Source: Gossypium raimondii
Lineage: Eukaryota; Streptophyta; Magnoliopsida; Malvales; Malvaceae
Length of the DNA: 64,000 bases
Assembly: GCF_025698545.1 (NCBI RefSeq)
Contig: NC_068569.1
Location: 16,244,001-16,308,000, forward strand
Direction of reading: 5' to 3'
In this document: positions 48,766 through 60,900 of the stretch, in pieces
Numbering within the stretch: the first letter of the stretch is position 1
Layout of the letters: each line of letters begins with the position of its first letter
Translations under genes and position numbers: made by a program
The notes under the pieces: model-generated
What the model saw: the letters and a program-made list of their open reading frames with translations, nothing else
The model's database searches: none
What the model was told of the DNA's origin: nothing

Positions 48766-51334
48766 TGTAACACTCTTTACCCGTATTCGACATCGGAATA
48801 GGGTACGAGACATTACTAGAACACATACACTTGTAAACGTATTTAACCGAGTTATAAAACTTCATCTACATTAAAACTTTCAAATTATTAACATGCTTTT
48901 ATAATTATTCATAATATATCCTCAAAATATTATATTTATAATAAATAGGACCTACGAGACCCAATACATATTCATGCAATTCACAAGTCTTAATAATTCA
49001 ATGTTTCATTTCCATTTCATTCAATTCACAAATTTCTCATGTTCACAATTCAAATCATTAAGTTCAATACTAATACGTATTTACCATTTAGCTCAATGTT
49101 TATCGATTATATCATTTATTAACACATTTATGAAATTCTCAATTTTACAATGAATATATCATTTTAGCTTAAATAACAACATCAATTCAACTCATCATCC
49201 TGGTATAAATTCACTACCACTTATTCATTTACTATAATTCTTTTGGGCACATTTGTCACTTACCATCCTTAATCAAACTAGGAAATGGTTATGAAAAATT
49301 GAGTACTTTACTTCCACTTTGTTATAGTATAACTATGGTCTTGCGTTGCGTATGATCACTTAGCACTTTCCGAAGCCATAACTCTGCCATGGTCTTACAC
49401 AGATCACATTTATCACTTGCCACTTGTCATTGATCAGATAAGTGTAGCTAAAGCTACTACTTATCACTTGTTACTTGTCACTGATCGGATAAGTGTAGCT
49501 AAAGCTACCACTTATCACTTGTCACTGATCAAAAGTACTCAAATCTAACGTTCCGCTCAATTTGATCATTTATTCGGTTTTGCATTATTATTTTATTCTC
49601 AATTCAGCATCAAATATATCTCATCATACATTATATAATTCACGAAATTAACATTTAATCATTAAATTTCTGCCACATGAACTTACTATTTCATTACCTT
49701 TCCACACTCGTTTCCTATGCACATCACACAAGATATAAACATATCATTCAACCATAGTAGCAGGCTAGTGTATTTAAACATAACTCTTTTTGGAACTAAC
49801 CACGTGATAAACCATTTCACTAGAGATTACATAATTTAAACATTACCACCCCTTTCATGATCACAAGCATATTTTCAATTAGGCACTTACCATTTCAATG
49901 CATAACTTATAAATTTAACGTGGCATAATCCAACCACTACTTGGTTAAAGCCTAAGCATGTACACCAAATATGTTAGCCAAATACACATATAGCATAAGC
50001 ATTATAAGCATGGATGAGCACAACATTTATTCATGTATCACGTTTACCAACATGTGTTAGTTCATAAACCATTCATGACATTATTTCATGCCAAATCATA
50101 TACCGAATATACCATACACACATACTATGAAACTTTATTTTCACACATGAGCTTAAACCATGACCAATAATGCACAAATATAAGCATCATTTCTATTTCA
50201 TCATTTATCAATTATAATCAAGCATATGACCAATTATACACAAATCATTCATATATTTCCCAATTTTCCTCCTCTTCCTCTCCATTCCACATCCTTAATG
50301 TGTATAACAGATTTAAACAACATTATCCATACTATCACTATTTTCCTGTATGTAAATTCAAGCTGTCTGTTTGATTCAGAGTCACTAATTTATTTATATC
50401 TCGAGATACAGAGCTCCAAATTAAGACCGTTAATTTTCCCTAAAACTAGACTCACATATCTTCTTACCATAAAATTTTCAAAATTTTTGGTCCAGCCAAT
50501 AAGTACAGTTTATTCTTTAAATTTTCCCCTGTTTCACTGTTTGATAGTTCCGACCTCTCTTCACTAAAAATTAATTATCTCATTGTACAGAATTCAAATG
50601 ATGTTCTCGTTTATTTATCTTAAAAATAAACTCATTAAGGATTTTAAACATATAAATTATAACCCATAATTATTTTTATACAATTTTTAATGAATTTTCC
50701 AAGTCAAAACAGGGGATTCCGAAATCATTCTGACCCTGTCTCACTCAAGTTCAAATATCTCATAATATAAAATTCTTTTGTGTACAACGTTTCTTTTATG
50801 TGAAAATAGACTCATCCAGCTTTAATTTCATATATCATTCAGCCTCTAATTCAATTTCCACCATTTTTGGTGATTTATGCCAAGAAAGTCTCTTTTCTCT
50901 CTCCTAGGGTTTCTATGTAAATTTTGGGGAAGAAGATGATAGAAAAAGATGATATGTTCATGTAATTAATTATCATCTTTTAATTCCCCAAATTCCAATT
51001 TAGTCCCTTTCTTTTTATCAAATTCCATGGATGATTCATCCATAAAAATCTACCATCTTTTGATTGACAGTCTATTTACCATATAAAGACGATCTAGTTT
51101 TGAATTTCATAGCTATTTAACCCTTCTAACTTCTAGAATTCAATTTCTACATTTTATACAAATAGGTCATTTCCTTAATTAATCACTAAATTGATAAAAT
51201 TTTCATATCAGTATTTTCATGCAACCTTCCTATCATAATGCAACCCGTGTCATAATTTTAAAATAAATTTTTTCTTGTCGGATTTGTGGTCCCGAAACCA
51301 CTGTTCCGACTAGACCCAAAATCGGGCTGTTACA
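48766..51334 (+). mobile_element. Solo LTR (2.57 kb) with 5-bp target duplication
   Basis: Begins TGTAACACTC at 48766, ends GGGCTGTTACA at 51334, flanked by atcgt (48761-48765 and 51335-51339). Same family as the nested copy at 27511, in opposite orientation. No internal retroelement sequence adjoins. It lies 400 bp upstream of the OSB start codon, so it could influence that promoter. The ORF at 50226-50567 falls inside it and resembles no protein. Confidence 0.88.
49411..49535. repeat. 51-bp tandem array inside the solo LTR
   Basis: Two and a half units starting 'tatcacttg' and containing 'gataagtgtagctaaagcta'. The first two are 51 bp each (49411-49461 and 49462-49512), the third is cut short. 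Within each unit 'tagctaaagcta' is a small inverted repeat. Confidence 0.8.
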
Positions 51335-51495
51335 ATCGTAATATAATGTATAATTTCATTACAACACTTTTTTAAGTTATATAAAATTTTGAACATAATT
51401 TAAAATTTAGGATAAAAAAACACCTTTAGTCTAATGATATTAATCAAAGTTTTCCCCAAAAAATTAAGAAAAATAATTCAATTATTTTAGAGTTG

Positions 51496-51943
51496 GAGTA
51501 AACTACAAAAAAGTCACTTTTGTTTACCTCATACTACATTTTAGTCACTTGTATTTGAAATATTACGTTTTAGTCACTTACGTTATCGTTTTGTTACGAA
51601 ATGGTCAATTTACCGTTAAGCTTCGTTACCTCCCTAATGGCAAACCTACATGACAATCCAAATTGATTTTAAATACCAACTTGGATGTCCTACGTGGTAG
51701 TCTAAATTAAATTTATTTAATTAAAAACTTATTTTTATCCCAGCAGCTAGACATCTAATTTGGCATTTAAAATCCGTTTGGACTGTCGCGTAAGACTGCC
51801 ATTAGGCAGGTAATGGAGCTTAATGGTAGAGTGACTACTTCGTAACAAAACAATAACATATATGACTAAAACGTAATATTTTAAACATAAATGACTAAAA
51901 TGTAATATGAGACAAACAAAAGTAACTATCTTTATAGTTTACC
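51496..51943. mobile_element. Hairpin (long-TIR) element, ~450 bp
   Basis: The left arm starts 'gagtaaactac' with 'cacttttgtttacctcat'. The right arm, reversed, starts 'ggtaaactataaag' and reads 'ttacttttgtttgtctcat'. Pairing persists to the centre ('gattttaaataccaa' facing 'gattttaaatgccaa' when reversed), so the whole element is nearly one palindrome. It is closely related to the element at 61898. I could not find a convincing target duplication. No coding capacity. Confidence 0.75.
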
Positions 51944-53268
51944 GTTAAGATTGTTGAAAACCTCAAAAGCGGTTTGGAGGTTTATATTATGAAGTTAAAA
52001 TTTTTTTTCTTTTCATAATAAAAGCATATAAATATATTATTATAATTGTTTTAATGGTTGGTATAATAAATTTGAATTTATTAAAATATTATAAATTTAT
52101 GAAAATTTAAGACTAAAAAAGTTAAACTTGTAAAACAAAAATAATTTATTAAAATTTACTTATAGATAATATTATATTTCGTCAACTAAACACTTGGATA
52201 TTACATTTCACTCGTAATCTTATATTTCCATACGAAATGCTATTTAAGATTCGACAAACTGAACGCACCCTAAGAACTAGTTTAGCATTGTTTTTGAAAA
52301 ACACAGTGAAAAATTGATTTTGAAAAGTTTGGTTGGAATTTTATGCCCTTAGTATTGCTTTTAAAATGTAAATTTAAAAAATAAAATGTTTATTTTAATC
52401 ATGAGGTTGAAAAGTAAAAATATACATTTAAATCATGTTCATATTCTTTGATATTATGATATTTTAGTGTGAATATAAAATAATTTATTGTAACTCATTA
52501 TTAATATTTTGATATATAAAATATGAATTTTAAATATTCTTGAAGTAATTGACATTAATTTAATTTGAGTATATAAACTATATTTTAAATATTAAAATAT
52601 AACCATTACAAATTTAAATATATAATATTATATATTTGAAAAAATTCCAATAAGAAAATAATGCTTGCTATTTTATAAAATACCCTCATTATTTTAAAAA
52701 TAATGTATAATATTATACATTTGAAAAAATACCCTCATTATAATGCTTGCTATTTTATAAAATGAAGGATTTTTAGTAATTGTTTAATAGGGAAAAAAAC
52801 ACAAATGAGTGAATATATATATATATATAAAATAGTTATTTCAACCGTTAAAAACAACATAATTTCTTTCCCGCCATATGCCTTTCCTTATTTATTGGTA
52901 ACTCAGATGTTGTTATCATTCCTCCAGCTCCATAGTCTAGCTTAGCTTGCGGTTCTTCGGTTGGATGTGGTCCAACTTTTCTCATCCACAAAAGGGAGAC
53001 GTGTTTTATTCAAACTAGCTGGGATATATGAAATTAACTTTACCAAGCCTGAGGTCCTATTTTCCCTTTTATTTTATTCTATATATTAAAATTCATATAT
53101 TCAAACCAATTATTTTTGTCTTAAGTGGTTGAATACTGAATGCATATCACATAAAAGAATAATGAGTCAAGTATAAGTGTGATTGTACTAGCACTTTGTT
53201 ATTTTTGCATGTGGGATAAATACAACTCTCTTGGTTGGTTATATTTTGAAAGATCAAACCTTACACAC

Positions 53269-53309
<41 letters not shown>

Positions 53310-54028
53310 CCACCTGATAAAAATAATGTCAATTTTAAGCCTTATTGCTAAGTAACGTGAGCTACATAATTTATTGTTTCAAGTAACATTCGGTACATAC
53401 TTACCCTTGTTTAATTCGCGTTGGTCAAGCCAACTTTCAAGACACAACAGGTGTTCTTTGTCCTAACTTTACAAATACTTATTTTTTATTTTTAAGAAAA
53501 ATAAAATCCACAGCTTAATTAGGATCAGCCAAGGGAGGAACATCCATTTGCAGATTAAAACTGTTGAGGCCCAAGGCTGAGCATTCGACCAAGCTCGTAA
53601 AGCCCAATATGACTGACCTTTACAGAGACCTGTAATCGACACTTGTTGCAATGGGTTTGGTCAGCCGAAGACAGAAACTAGTTGGTCAAGCCATTGCATT
53701 CGATCAAAAAGCAACCATAGTGAGGAATATATATGGGATTATATGTCTAAAATGTATTTAAGAAAACGTAAAAAAATTAATTAAGTTTCTGTATTAAATT
53801 CGTACCCAAGTCATTGCCATATTAAAATAATCAATTAAGTCATTTCATTAACGGTTTCGTCATTGACTATGTTCACAATTAAAATAAATTGATTGATCAA
53901 TCTAATGGTAACATGTGACAACTTCTAGTTTAATTTAATATTTTTTCATAAATATATTAAAATAAAATTTTTATAAAAATTATTAAATTATAAAAAATCT
54001 AATAATTTTAATAAATTATAAAAATTAT
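51944..54028. other. Intergenic, AT-rich
   Basis: No gene. A TA dinucleotide run lies at 53276-53305. A GC-richer patch at 53510-53680 is unassigned. The sequence before 54029 is extremely AT-rich ('aaaaattataaaa' words), which may have favoured the breakpoint of the tandem duplication. Confidence 0.45.
53276..53305. repeat. TA dinucleotide microsatellite
   Basis: About fourteen to fifteen uninterrupted TA units in the OSB-MAPKKK5 intergenic region. Confidence 0.9.
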
Positions 54029-55457
54029 AAAAGTAATAAACATATTTAAAATATTTAAAATTTTATAAAAATATAGTATAAAAAGTATTAAAATATTAAG
54101 ATTGATATAAATTTATATAAAATTATAAAAAAATCATAAAAATGAATTGGTTGAATGGTTTGCTATAAATGGTAGAGTTTTGTTTTGTTTTTTCAATAAA
54201 GAAAGGAAATTTACTAAAGAATTAAAGGGTTATCCAACTTGAATGATATTTGTTGTTTGAGAGAATTTGAGATTTTTATAGCTATATTCTTTGGGTTCGA
54301 AACTCGTGTTTATCATGTATTTGATAATACGCTCTTTTGAGAATTTTCGAAATACATCGGAATTTTGGATTTCCTTACAAGAAATGTCACTTGGGTGGTG
54401 CAATGGTGCTCATCGGAGGTGCAAGCGGAGGGGAAGAAGGTGTTGAGCATGGAGAAAACAATGAAAGTTGGAAGATTTTGATTGGTGGATCCAAAAGTTT
54501 GATTCGAATTAAAAAATATATTTAATTTTTCCAACAACAATAATTAAATTAAAAGAATTCCTTTTAATGAAATTATTGTTTTTAAATAATCAAAATAAAA
54601 ATCTCTTAAAAGTGAGATGACGAATTAAGTAGTTTACCTTTAAAAGAATCATTTAAGTGTTATGAAAAAAGGTATTACTTAATGATACATAGTTCAATTA
54701 TTGTTAGAGAAGCCGAGCTCCCAAAACATAATTTCGCGCCCTACAGACACGGCGTAGGGTTGATTTTGTCAAAATTGACTTTTTAATTTATTTTATTTCA
54801 GGAATTCAAAAAAAAAAAAGTAGAAAGAAGGAAAATTCTATTTATGTCATTATGCCACGCTATTGGTCAATTTCAGACAGGGACAACTATAATAATAAAA
54901 AACAAAAGAAAGAAAATCACGCATTGACTTACTTTTTAATGAGAAAAAGATTAGAAAGCAAGAGACAAGGATAATCAAATGTCGTGTTAATTACTCCTGT
55001 ATTAAAAAAAAAAACAAAGGCCGGTTGATTTAAACCAAAACAAACTTATAAGATTTTAGCTTTATCGTTAAAGTCTCATATTTTTATTTCTTATTAAAGT
55101 CTTGAGTGGACTGTAAAATAAATTTTATTGACGAATGTTTTTTAATAAACTTTGAGTTTGAAAAATAAAAAGCATTCAACAAGCTTAATCCCATTTAAAA
55201 ATGGATTTAATTCAACTTTAAATTCATTCCAAGTGAAATGTGAGTACCAGATAAATAAAAAATATATATTTTTTAAGAAAATGATAGAAGACAAAGTAAA
55301 CAGAGAAAGAACCGAGGTGTTTCCGTTGTTCTATCGTAACAGCGAAAAAGAAAAGAAAAAAAAACACACACAAACACTCTTATGTTTTGTCCGTTAATTT
55401 TCACATGACGACGACGAGCTCAACAAAGACACGTCTCTTGTTCTTGCTTTCTGATCA

Positions 55458-56315
55458 ATGCCTATTTCTCGCAAAACTTCTCCTCATTTCTCTTCTTCTT
55501 TGCCGTCCTTTCATTCTGATCTTCACCGCAACGTTGGCAATGCCGGCAATTCTTGTATTAACCAAGCCCAACAGCAGCGCCGTCTCACGCGTCAAAGGAA
55601 GCTCAGGCACTTGACCGACGACGAGCTGGGCTTAAGATTTGGTGATATCCACCGTTCCTTCTCCTCTCCCTGTTCCCCTGATACGCCGGCGAGGATGGAC
55701 TCCAAGTCTCCTGAGAGGTTGGAGCATTGGTCTTCGTACGCCGAGCCCAAGCCTTTGCCTCTTCCTGAGGGGTTTTTTAATCGGAAATCCAAGACGTCCG
55801 GTTCCAGTCCTGGACCGAGTAAGCTAGCATCACCTGATGAAAGGCTTGCCTCTGTTGTCGGAAGGTAACCCTTCAACATCCATTCACTTATTTTTAAATT
55901 ATTTTCTTAGCTTATCGGCTCTTTAGTTTTTTCCGGTTAATAATTCAGTACTTAAGTTTATGTGTTAAACTGAAATATAAAAAGACCCACGTTTGTCGGT
56001 TCAATTCTGTACATAAACTCATCTACTGGCAAGCAAGATCTAGAATAAAATATATTATCACTTTTTTTTTTTTGGTATTGCCAACGTTGCAGTGGTTGCC
56101 TATATGTGTGTATATATTTATATTGGAGAACTGAACTGTTGGCACTAGAATTTCTATGTTGTCAGTGCTTCTGATAAATTTGGTTAACGAAATTCTCAGG
56201 AAGAATGCAGATCACGTTGCTAAAAGTGCAGCAAAATCATCGGTCAATGTTCATAAGGAATTCTCTCAAGACGAATTTGTCGAAAGCTTTACAAATGGCA
56301 CAAAGCCGACGGTGA
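55458..56315 (+). pseudogene. Truncated first copy of MAPKKK5 (exon 1 and start of exon 2)
   Basis: Exon 1 (55458-55864) is intact and encodes the same 135 residues as the functional copy, starting MPISRKTSPHF. After intron 1, exon 2 starts at 56200 but stops being MAPKKK sequence at 56315, where the second unit begins. No kinase domain follows within this copy. A transcript from the first promoter could still include the downstream gene by splicing exon 1 of copy 1 to exon 2 of copy 2, which would restore the normal reading frame because the exons are identical. Confidence 0.88.
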
Positions 56316-57671
56316 AAAAGTAATAAACATATTTAAAATATTTAAAATTTTATAAAAATATAGTATAAAAAGTATTAAAATATTAAGATTGATATAAATT
56401 TATATAAAATTATAAAAAAATCATAAAAATGAATTGGTTGAATGGTTTGCTATAAATGGTAGAGTTTTGTTTTGTTTTTTCAATAAAGAAAGGAAATTTA
56501 CTAAAGAATTAAAGGGTTATCCAACTTGAATGATATTTGTTGTTTGAGAGAATTTGAGATTTTTATAGCTATATTCTTTGGGTTCGAAACTCGTGTTTAT
56601 CATGTATTTGATAATACGCTCTTTTGAGAATTTTCGAAATACATCGGAATTTTGGATTTCCTTACAAGAAATGTCACTTGGGTGGTGCAATGGTGCTCAT
56701 CGGAGGTGCAAGCGGAGGGGAAGAAGGTGTTGAGCATGGAGAAAACAATGAAAGTTGGAAGATTTTGATTGGTGGATCCAAAAGTTTGATTCGAATTAAA
56801 AAATATATTTAATTTTTCCAACAACAATAATTAAATTAAAAGAATTCCTTTTTAATGAAATTATTGTTTTTTAAATAATCAAAATAAAAAATCTCTTAAA
56901 AGTGAGATGACGAATTAAGTAGTTTACCTTTAAAAGAATCATTTAAGTGTTATGAAAAAAAGGTATTACTTAATGATACATAGTTCAATTATTGTTAGAG
57001 AAGCCGAGCTCCCAAAAACATAATTTCGCGCCCTACAGACACGGCGTAGGGTTGATTTTGTCAAAATTGACTTTTTAATTTATTTTATTTCAGGAATTCA
57101 AAAAAAAAAAAAAAGTAGAAAGAAGGAAAATTCTATTTATGTCATTATGCCACGCTATTGGTCAATTTCAGACAGGGACAACTATAATAATAAAAAAACA
57201 AAAAGAAAGAAAATCACGCATTGACTTACTTTTTAATGAGAAAAAGATTAGAAAGCAAGAGACAAGGATAATCAAATGTCGTGTTAATTACTCCTGTATT
57301 AAAAAAAAAAACAAAGGCCGGTTGATTTAAACCAAAACAAACTTATAAGATTTTAGCTTTATCGTTAAAGTCTCATATTTTTATTTCTTATTAAAGTCTT
57401 GAGTGGACTGTAAAATAAATTTTATTGACGAATGTTTTTTAATAAACTTTGAGTTTGAAAAATAAAAGCATTCAACAAGCTTAATCCCATTTAAAATGGA
57501 TTTAATTCAACTTTAAATTCATTCCAAGTGAAATGTGAGTACCAGATAAATAAAAATATATATTTTTAAGAAAATGATAGAAGACAAAGTAAACAGAGAA
57601 AGAACCGAGGTGTTTCCGTTGTTCTATCGTAACAGCGAAAAGAAAAGAAAAAACACACACAAACACTCTTA

Positions 57672-57903
57672 TGTTTTGTCCGTTAATTTTCACATGACGA
57701 CGACGAGCTCAACAAAGACACGTCTCTTGTTCTTGCTTTCTGATCAATGCCTATTTCTCGCAAAACTTCTCCTCATTTCTCTTCTTCTTTGCCGTCCTTT
57801 CATTCTGATCTTCACCGCAACGTTGGCAATGCCGGCAATTCTTGTATTAACCAAGCCCAACAGCAGCGCCGTCTCACGCGTCAAAGGAAGCTCAGGCACT
57901 TGA
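57672..57903 (+). promoter_or_regulatory. Two upstream ORFs before the MAPKKK5 start
   Basis: A 9-codon uORF (57672-57698, starts MFCPLIF) ends in a TGA that overlaps the ATG of a second uORF (57694-57903, 69 aa, starting MTTTSSTKTRLLF). The second runs across the main ATG at 57747 in another frame. If the 5' UTR includes them, main-frame translation depends on leaky scanning. The same arrangement is in copy 1. A TA-rich stretch at 57550-57568 is a candidate TATA region, which would place these ATGs within the transcript. Confidence 0.4.
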
Positions 57904-60900
57904 CCGACGACGAGCTGGGCTTAAGATTTGGTGATATCCACCGTTCCTTCTCCTCTCCCTGTTCCCCTGATACGCCGGCGAGGATGGACTCCAAGTCTCC
58001 TGAGAGGTTGGAGCATTGGTCTTCGTACGCCGAGCCCAAGCCTTTGCCTCTTCCTGAGGGGTTTTTTAATCGGAAATCCAAGACGTCCGGTTCCAGTCCT
58101 GGACCGAGTAAGCTAGCATCACCTGATGAAAGGCTTGCCTCTGTTGTCGGAAGGTAACCCTTCAACATCCATTCACTTATTTTAAATTATTTTCTTAGCT
58201 TATCGGCTCTTTAGTTTTTTCCGGTTAATAATTCAGTACTTAAGTTTATGTGTTAAACTGAAATATAAAAAGACCCACGTTTGTCGGTTCAATTCTGTAC
58301 ATAAACTCATCTACTGGCAAGCAAGATCTAGAATAAAATATATTATCACTTTTTTTTTTTTGGTATTGCCAACGTTGCAGTGGTTGCCTATATGTGTGTA
58401 TATATTTATATTGGAGAACTGAACTGTTGGCACTAGAATTTCTATGTTGTCAGTGCTTCTGATAAATTTGGTTAACGAAATTCTCAGGAAGAATGCAGAT
58501 CACGTTGCTAAAAGTGCAGCAAAATCATCGGTCAATGTTCATAAGGAATTCTCTCAAGACGAATTTGTCGAAAGCTTTACAAATGGCACAAAGCCGACGG
58601 TGACTACAAGGAGCGGTGCTACAAGTTATTTCTCATCTCCTGCCAGTCCTCAAAGATCAAACACCCAAGATCACTTTAATTCTTATGATGTTGCAGATTC
58701 AACCAAGTCTTTGTTAAGTCGTCGCAGGGGTTTTCCTGGCGAGAAAATTTTCGGGGGTGTTAACTACGACTTGAGGCTGAAGGTTTCGGCCAGGAGTGCT
58801 CCGACGACGGCTTTGTCTAGTCCCTCCGTTAGTCCACAAAGATCAAGAGCCATAGATCTCCATGAATCAAGTGGGTTGATAGACTTAGATGTTCCATATT
58901 CAGGTAGGCCTGCTGCTTATAATGTTTCACCAGTAAAAAATGTACATAGTCCTGAGAATTCTCCACTGCATATCCCTGGTCCAAATAAAACTTCATCCTA
59001 CCATGGAGAGTGGCTTGAAAATAATAGTAATCAAGTAAATGCCCATCCTTTGCCCCTTCCCCCTGGAGCTTTACCATCATCATCACAATCACCGGTGCCA
59101 CTACCATCACCGGTCTCAAATCACGTCATTGAAAAACCAATGGCAACTTCGATCATAAGTCAATGGAAGAAAGGAAAACTTCTTGGACGTGGTACATATG
59201 GAACTGTTTATGGAGCAACAAACAGGTATGCAAGCCTTGTGAAGCAGATTTTGCAGTGTTTCTTGATTTCTTTGTAGCAGAGGTGACATTTCATTTCTTT
59301 CCCTTTTGACAGAGAGACTGGAGCTTTGTGTGCAATGAAGGAAGTTGAGATCATCCCTGATGACCCTAAATCTGTTGAATGTATAAAACAGTTAGAGCAG
59401 GTTATATTCTATGTCTTAATTTATGCCTCAATAACCATTACATATGCTTTCGCTTCTCCACTATCTGTTGCAAGATTGGGGCTTGAAATTCTCTTAGAAG
59501 CCCACATGTTTGGTTAAAAGACCATACACGATGCTTTCACTTTGTTCTGCTAAGTATCTAATACTACTTATTAAAATGGTCTATGGAACTCCCTTGAAAA
59601 GCATAGTTATCTGAAATCACGTCATAAACTTTTCCCTTTTTAAGCTATTTAAATCCCTCCTGGTCTTACATGTTGCAGGAAATTAGAGTTTTGAGACGCT
59701 TAAAGCACCAAAATATTGTTCAATACTATGGCAGTGAAATAGTATGCAGTCCTTCCACTTCTACACTATGCTGAAATAGTTACTTTTAAGCTGGGTTAAT
59801 TTGAGGGGTTCATTGTTTCATATATAGGTTGATGATCGCTTATACATATATTTGGAGTATGTCCATCCAGGCTCAATTAATAAATATGTCCGTGAGCACT
59901 GTGGAGCTATAACAGAATCAATAGTTCGCAATTTCACCCGTCATATTCTATCTGGCTTAGCATACCTTCATAGTTTCAAGACAATACACAGGTGACCTTC
60001 ATGCTCTGTTAGAATTATATAGCAGCTTAACTACTTGTTTATTTTGTATTTAGTGCGTTCAAAATTGATAAATCAAGGGCGAACAATCCTTTGTAAAATA
60101 TATAAATTGCAAAATCCTAATGCACCAATGGTTCTTTTCGAACTTTTGTTGTAAGGGAACTTCTGCTCCATGTTACAGCCATCGAAATGGTTGAATTAAA
60201 AATTTCTTCTAGATGTGATTCTGTTTTTTGTTATAGTATTTGATGTATCTTGTCAACATCGGATTTCATTCACTTGAATGCTTGTTCGTATAGGGACATA
60301 AAAGGTGCAAATTTGCTGGTCGATGCCAACGGGATTGTTAAACTTGCTGATTTTGGCATGGCAAAACATGTAAGTTTTTTACTTCCTTTTAAATTTCTCA
60401 TGTGCCAACGAAAAATTTACTTATATTACCTTGCTTCTTCAAGGGTAGTTTTTGTTTTTCTGAATAATCAATGGTAGTTTTTCAATTCCTTCTCTGTGGT
60501 ATAAGTTTTCTGGCTTCTCAATTTGCATGTTTCTACGATAAGTATTCTGCAGAATGTAGGCACCTGTTAGAAAAATATGCTGGGGAGCTAGTGCCTTACA
60601 TAGTGAGAACTTTTTGCTTTTCCAATAGCAACCTATTCTTTCAAAGGCCATGCTTTCAGTCCCTAGGCAGGTTCTCTGTTTATAGATAGACTCCTGCTGG
60701 TTCTTTTTAGGGTCACAAATACCAATTGTCACCTTCATGGTTGTTTACCTGGGACAATGAACTCTTTTAAGCTGCTCTAATACATAGATTTGACTTGGGA
60801 TTATGATAATTGGTTGTGTTAGTCTAATGTATGTGTGATATATCCTTTTAAATGTTGTCAGTCTAATAATTTCTTTCTTTCTTTCCTTTTTCTTTTTCTT

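Larger units (their letters stand above)
54029..58603 (+). repeat. 2.29-kb direct tandem duplication of the MAPKKK5 5' end
   Basis: Copy 1 is 54029-56315 and copy 2 is 56316-58603. Each starts 'aaaagtaataaacatat' and ends '...caaagccgacggtga'. Each unit holds ~1.4 kb of upstream DNA, the 5' UTR, exon 1, intron 1 and the first 115 bp of exon 2. The join shows only a one- to few-base overlap of A residues. Aligning the copies by eye I found about fifteen differences, every one a change in the length of an A or T run, and no substitution. Confidence 0.93.

Noticed and set aside
50226..50567. 113-aa open frame
   Set aside because: Lies wholly inside the solo LTR 48766-51334, has AT-driven composition and no resemblance to any domain.
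51944..51960. Target duplication for the element at 51496
   Set aside because: Flanks (…ttagagttg and gttaagattg…) share only scattered bases; not convincing.
54337..54540. Open frames on both strands at 54313-54540, repeated at 56600-56827
   Set aside because: They recur only because they lie in the tandem duplication; no motif and AT-rich ends.
58829..59119. 96-aa minus-strand open frame within MAPKKK5 exon 2
   Set aside because: Shadow of the Ser/Pro-rich coding sequence on the other strand.
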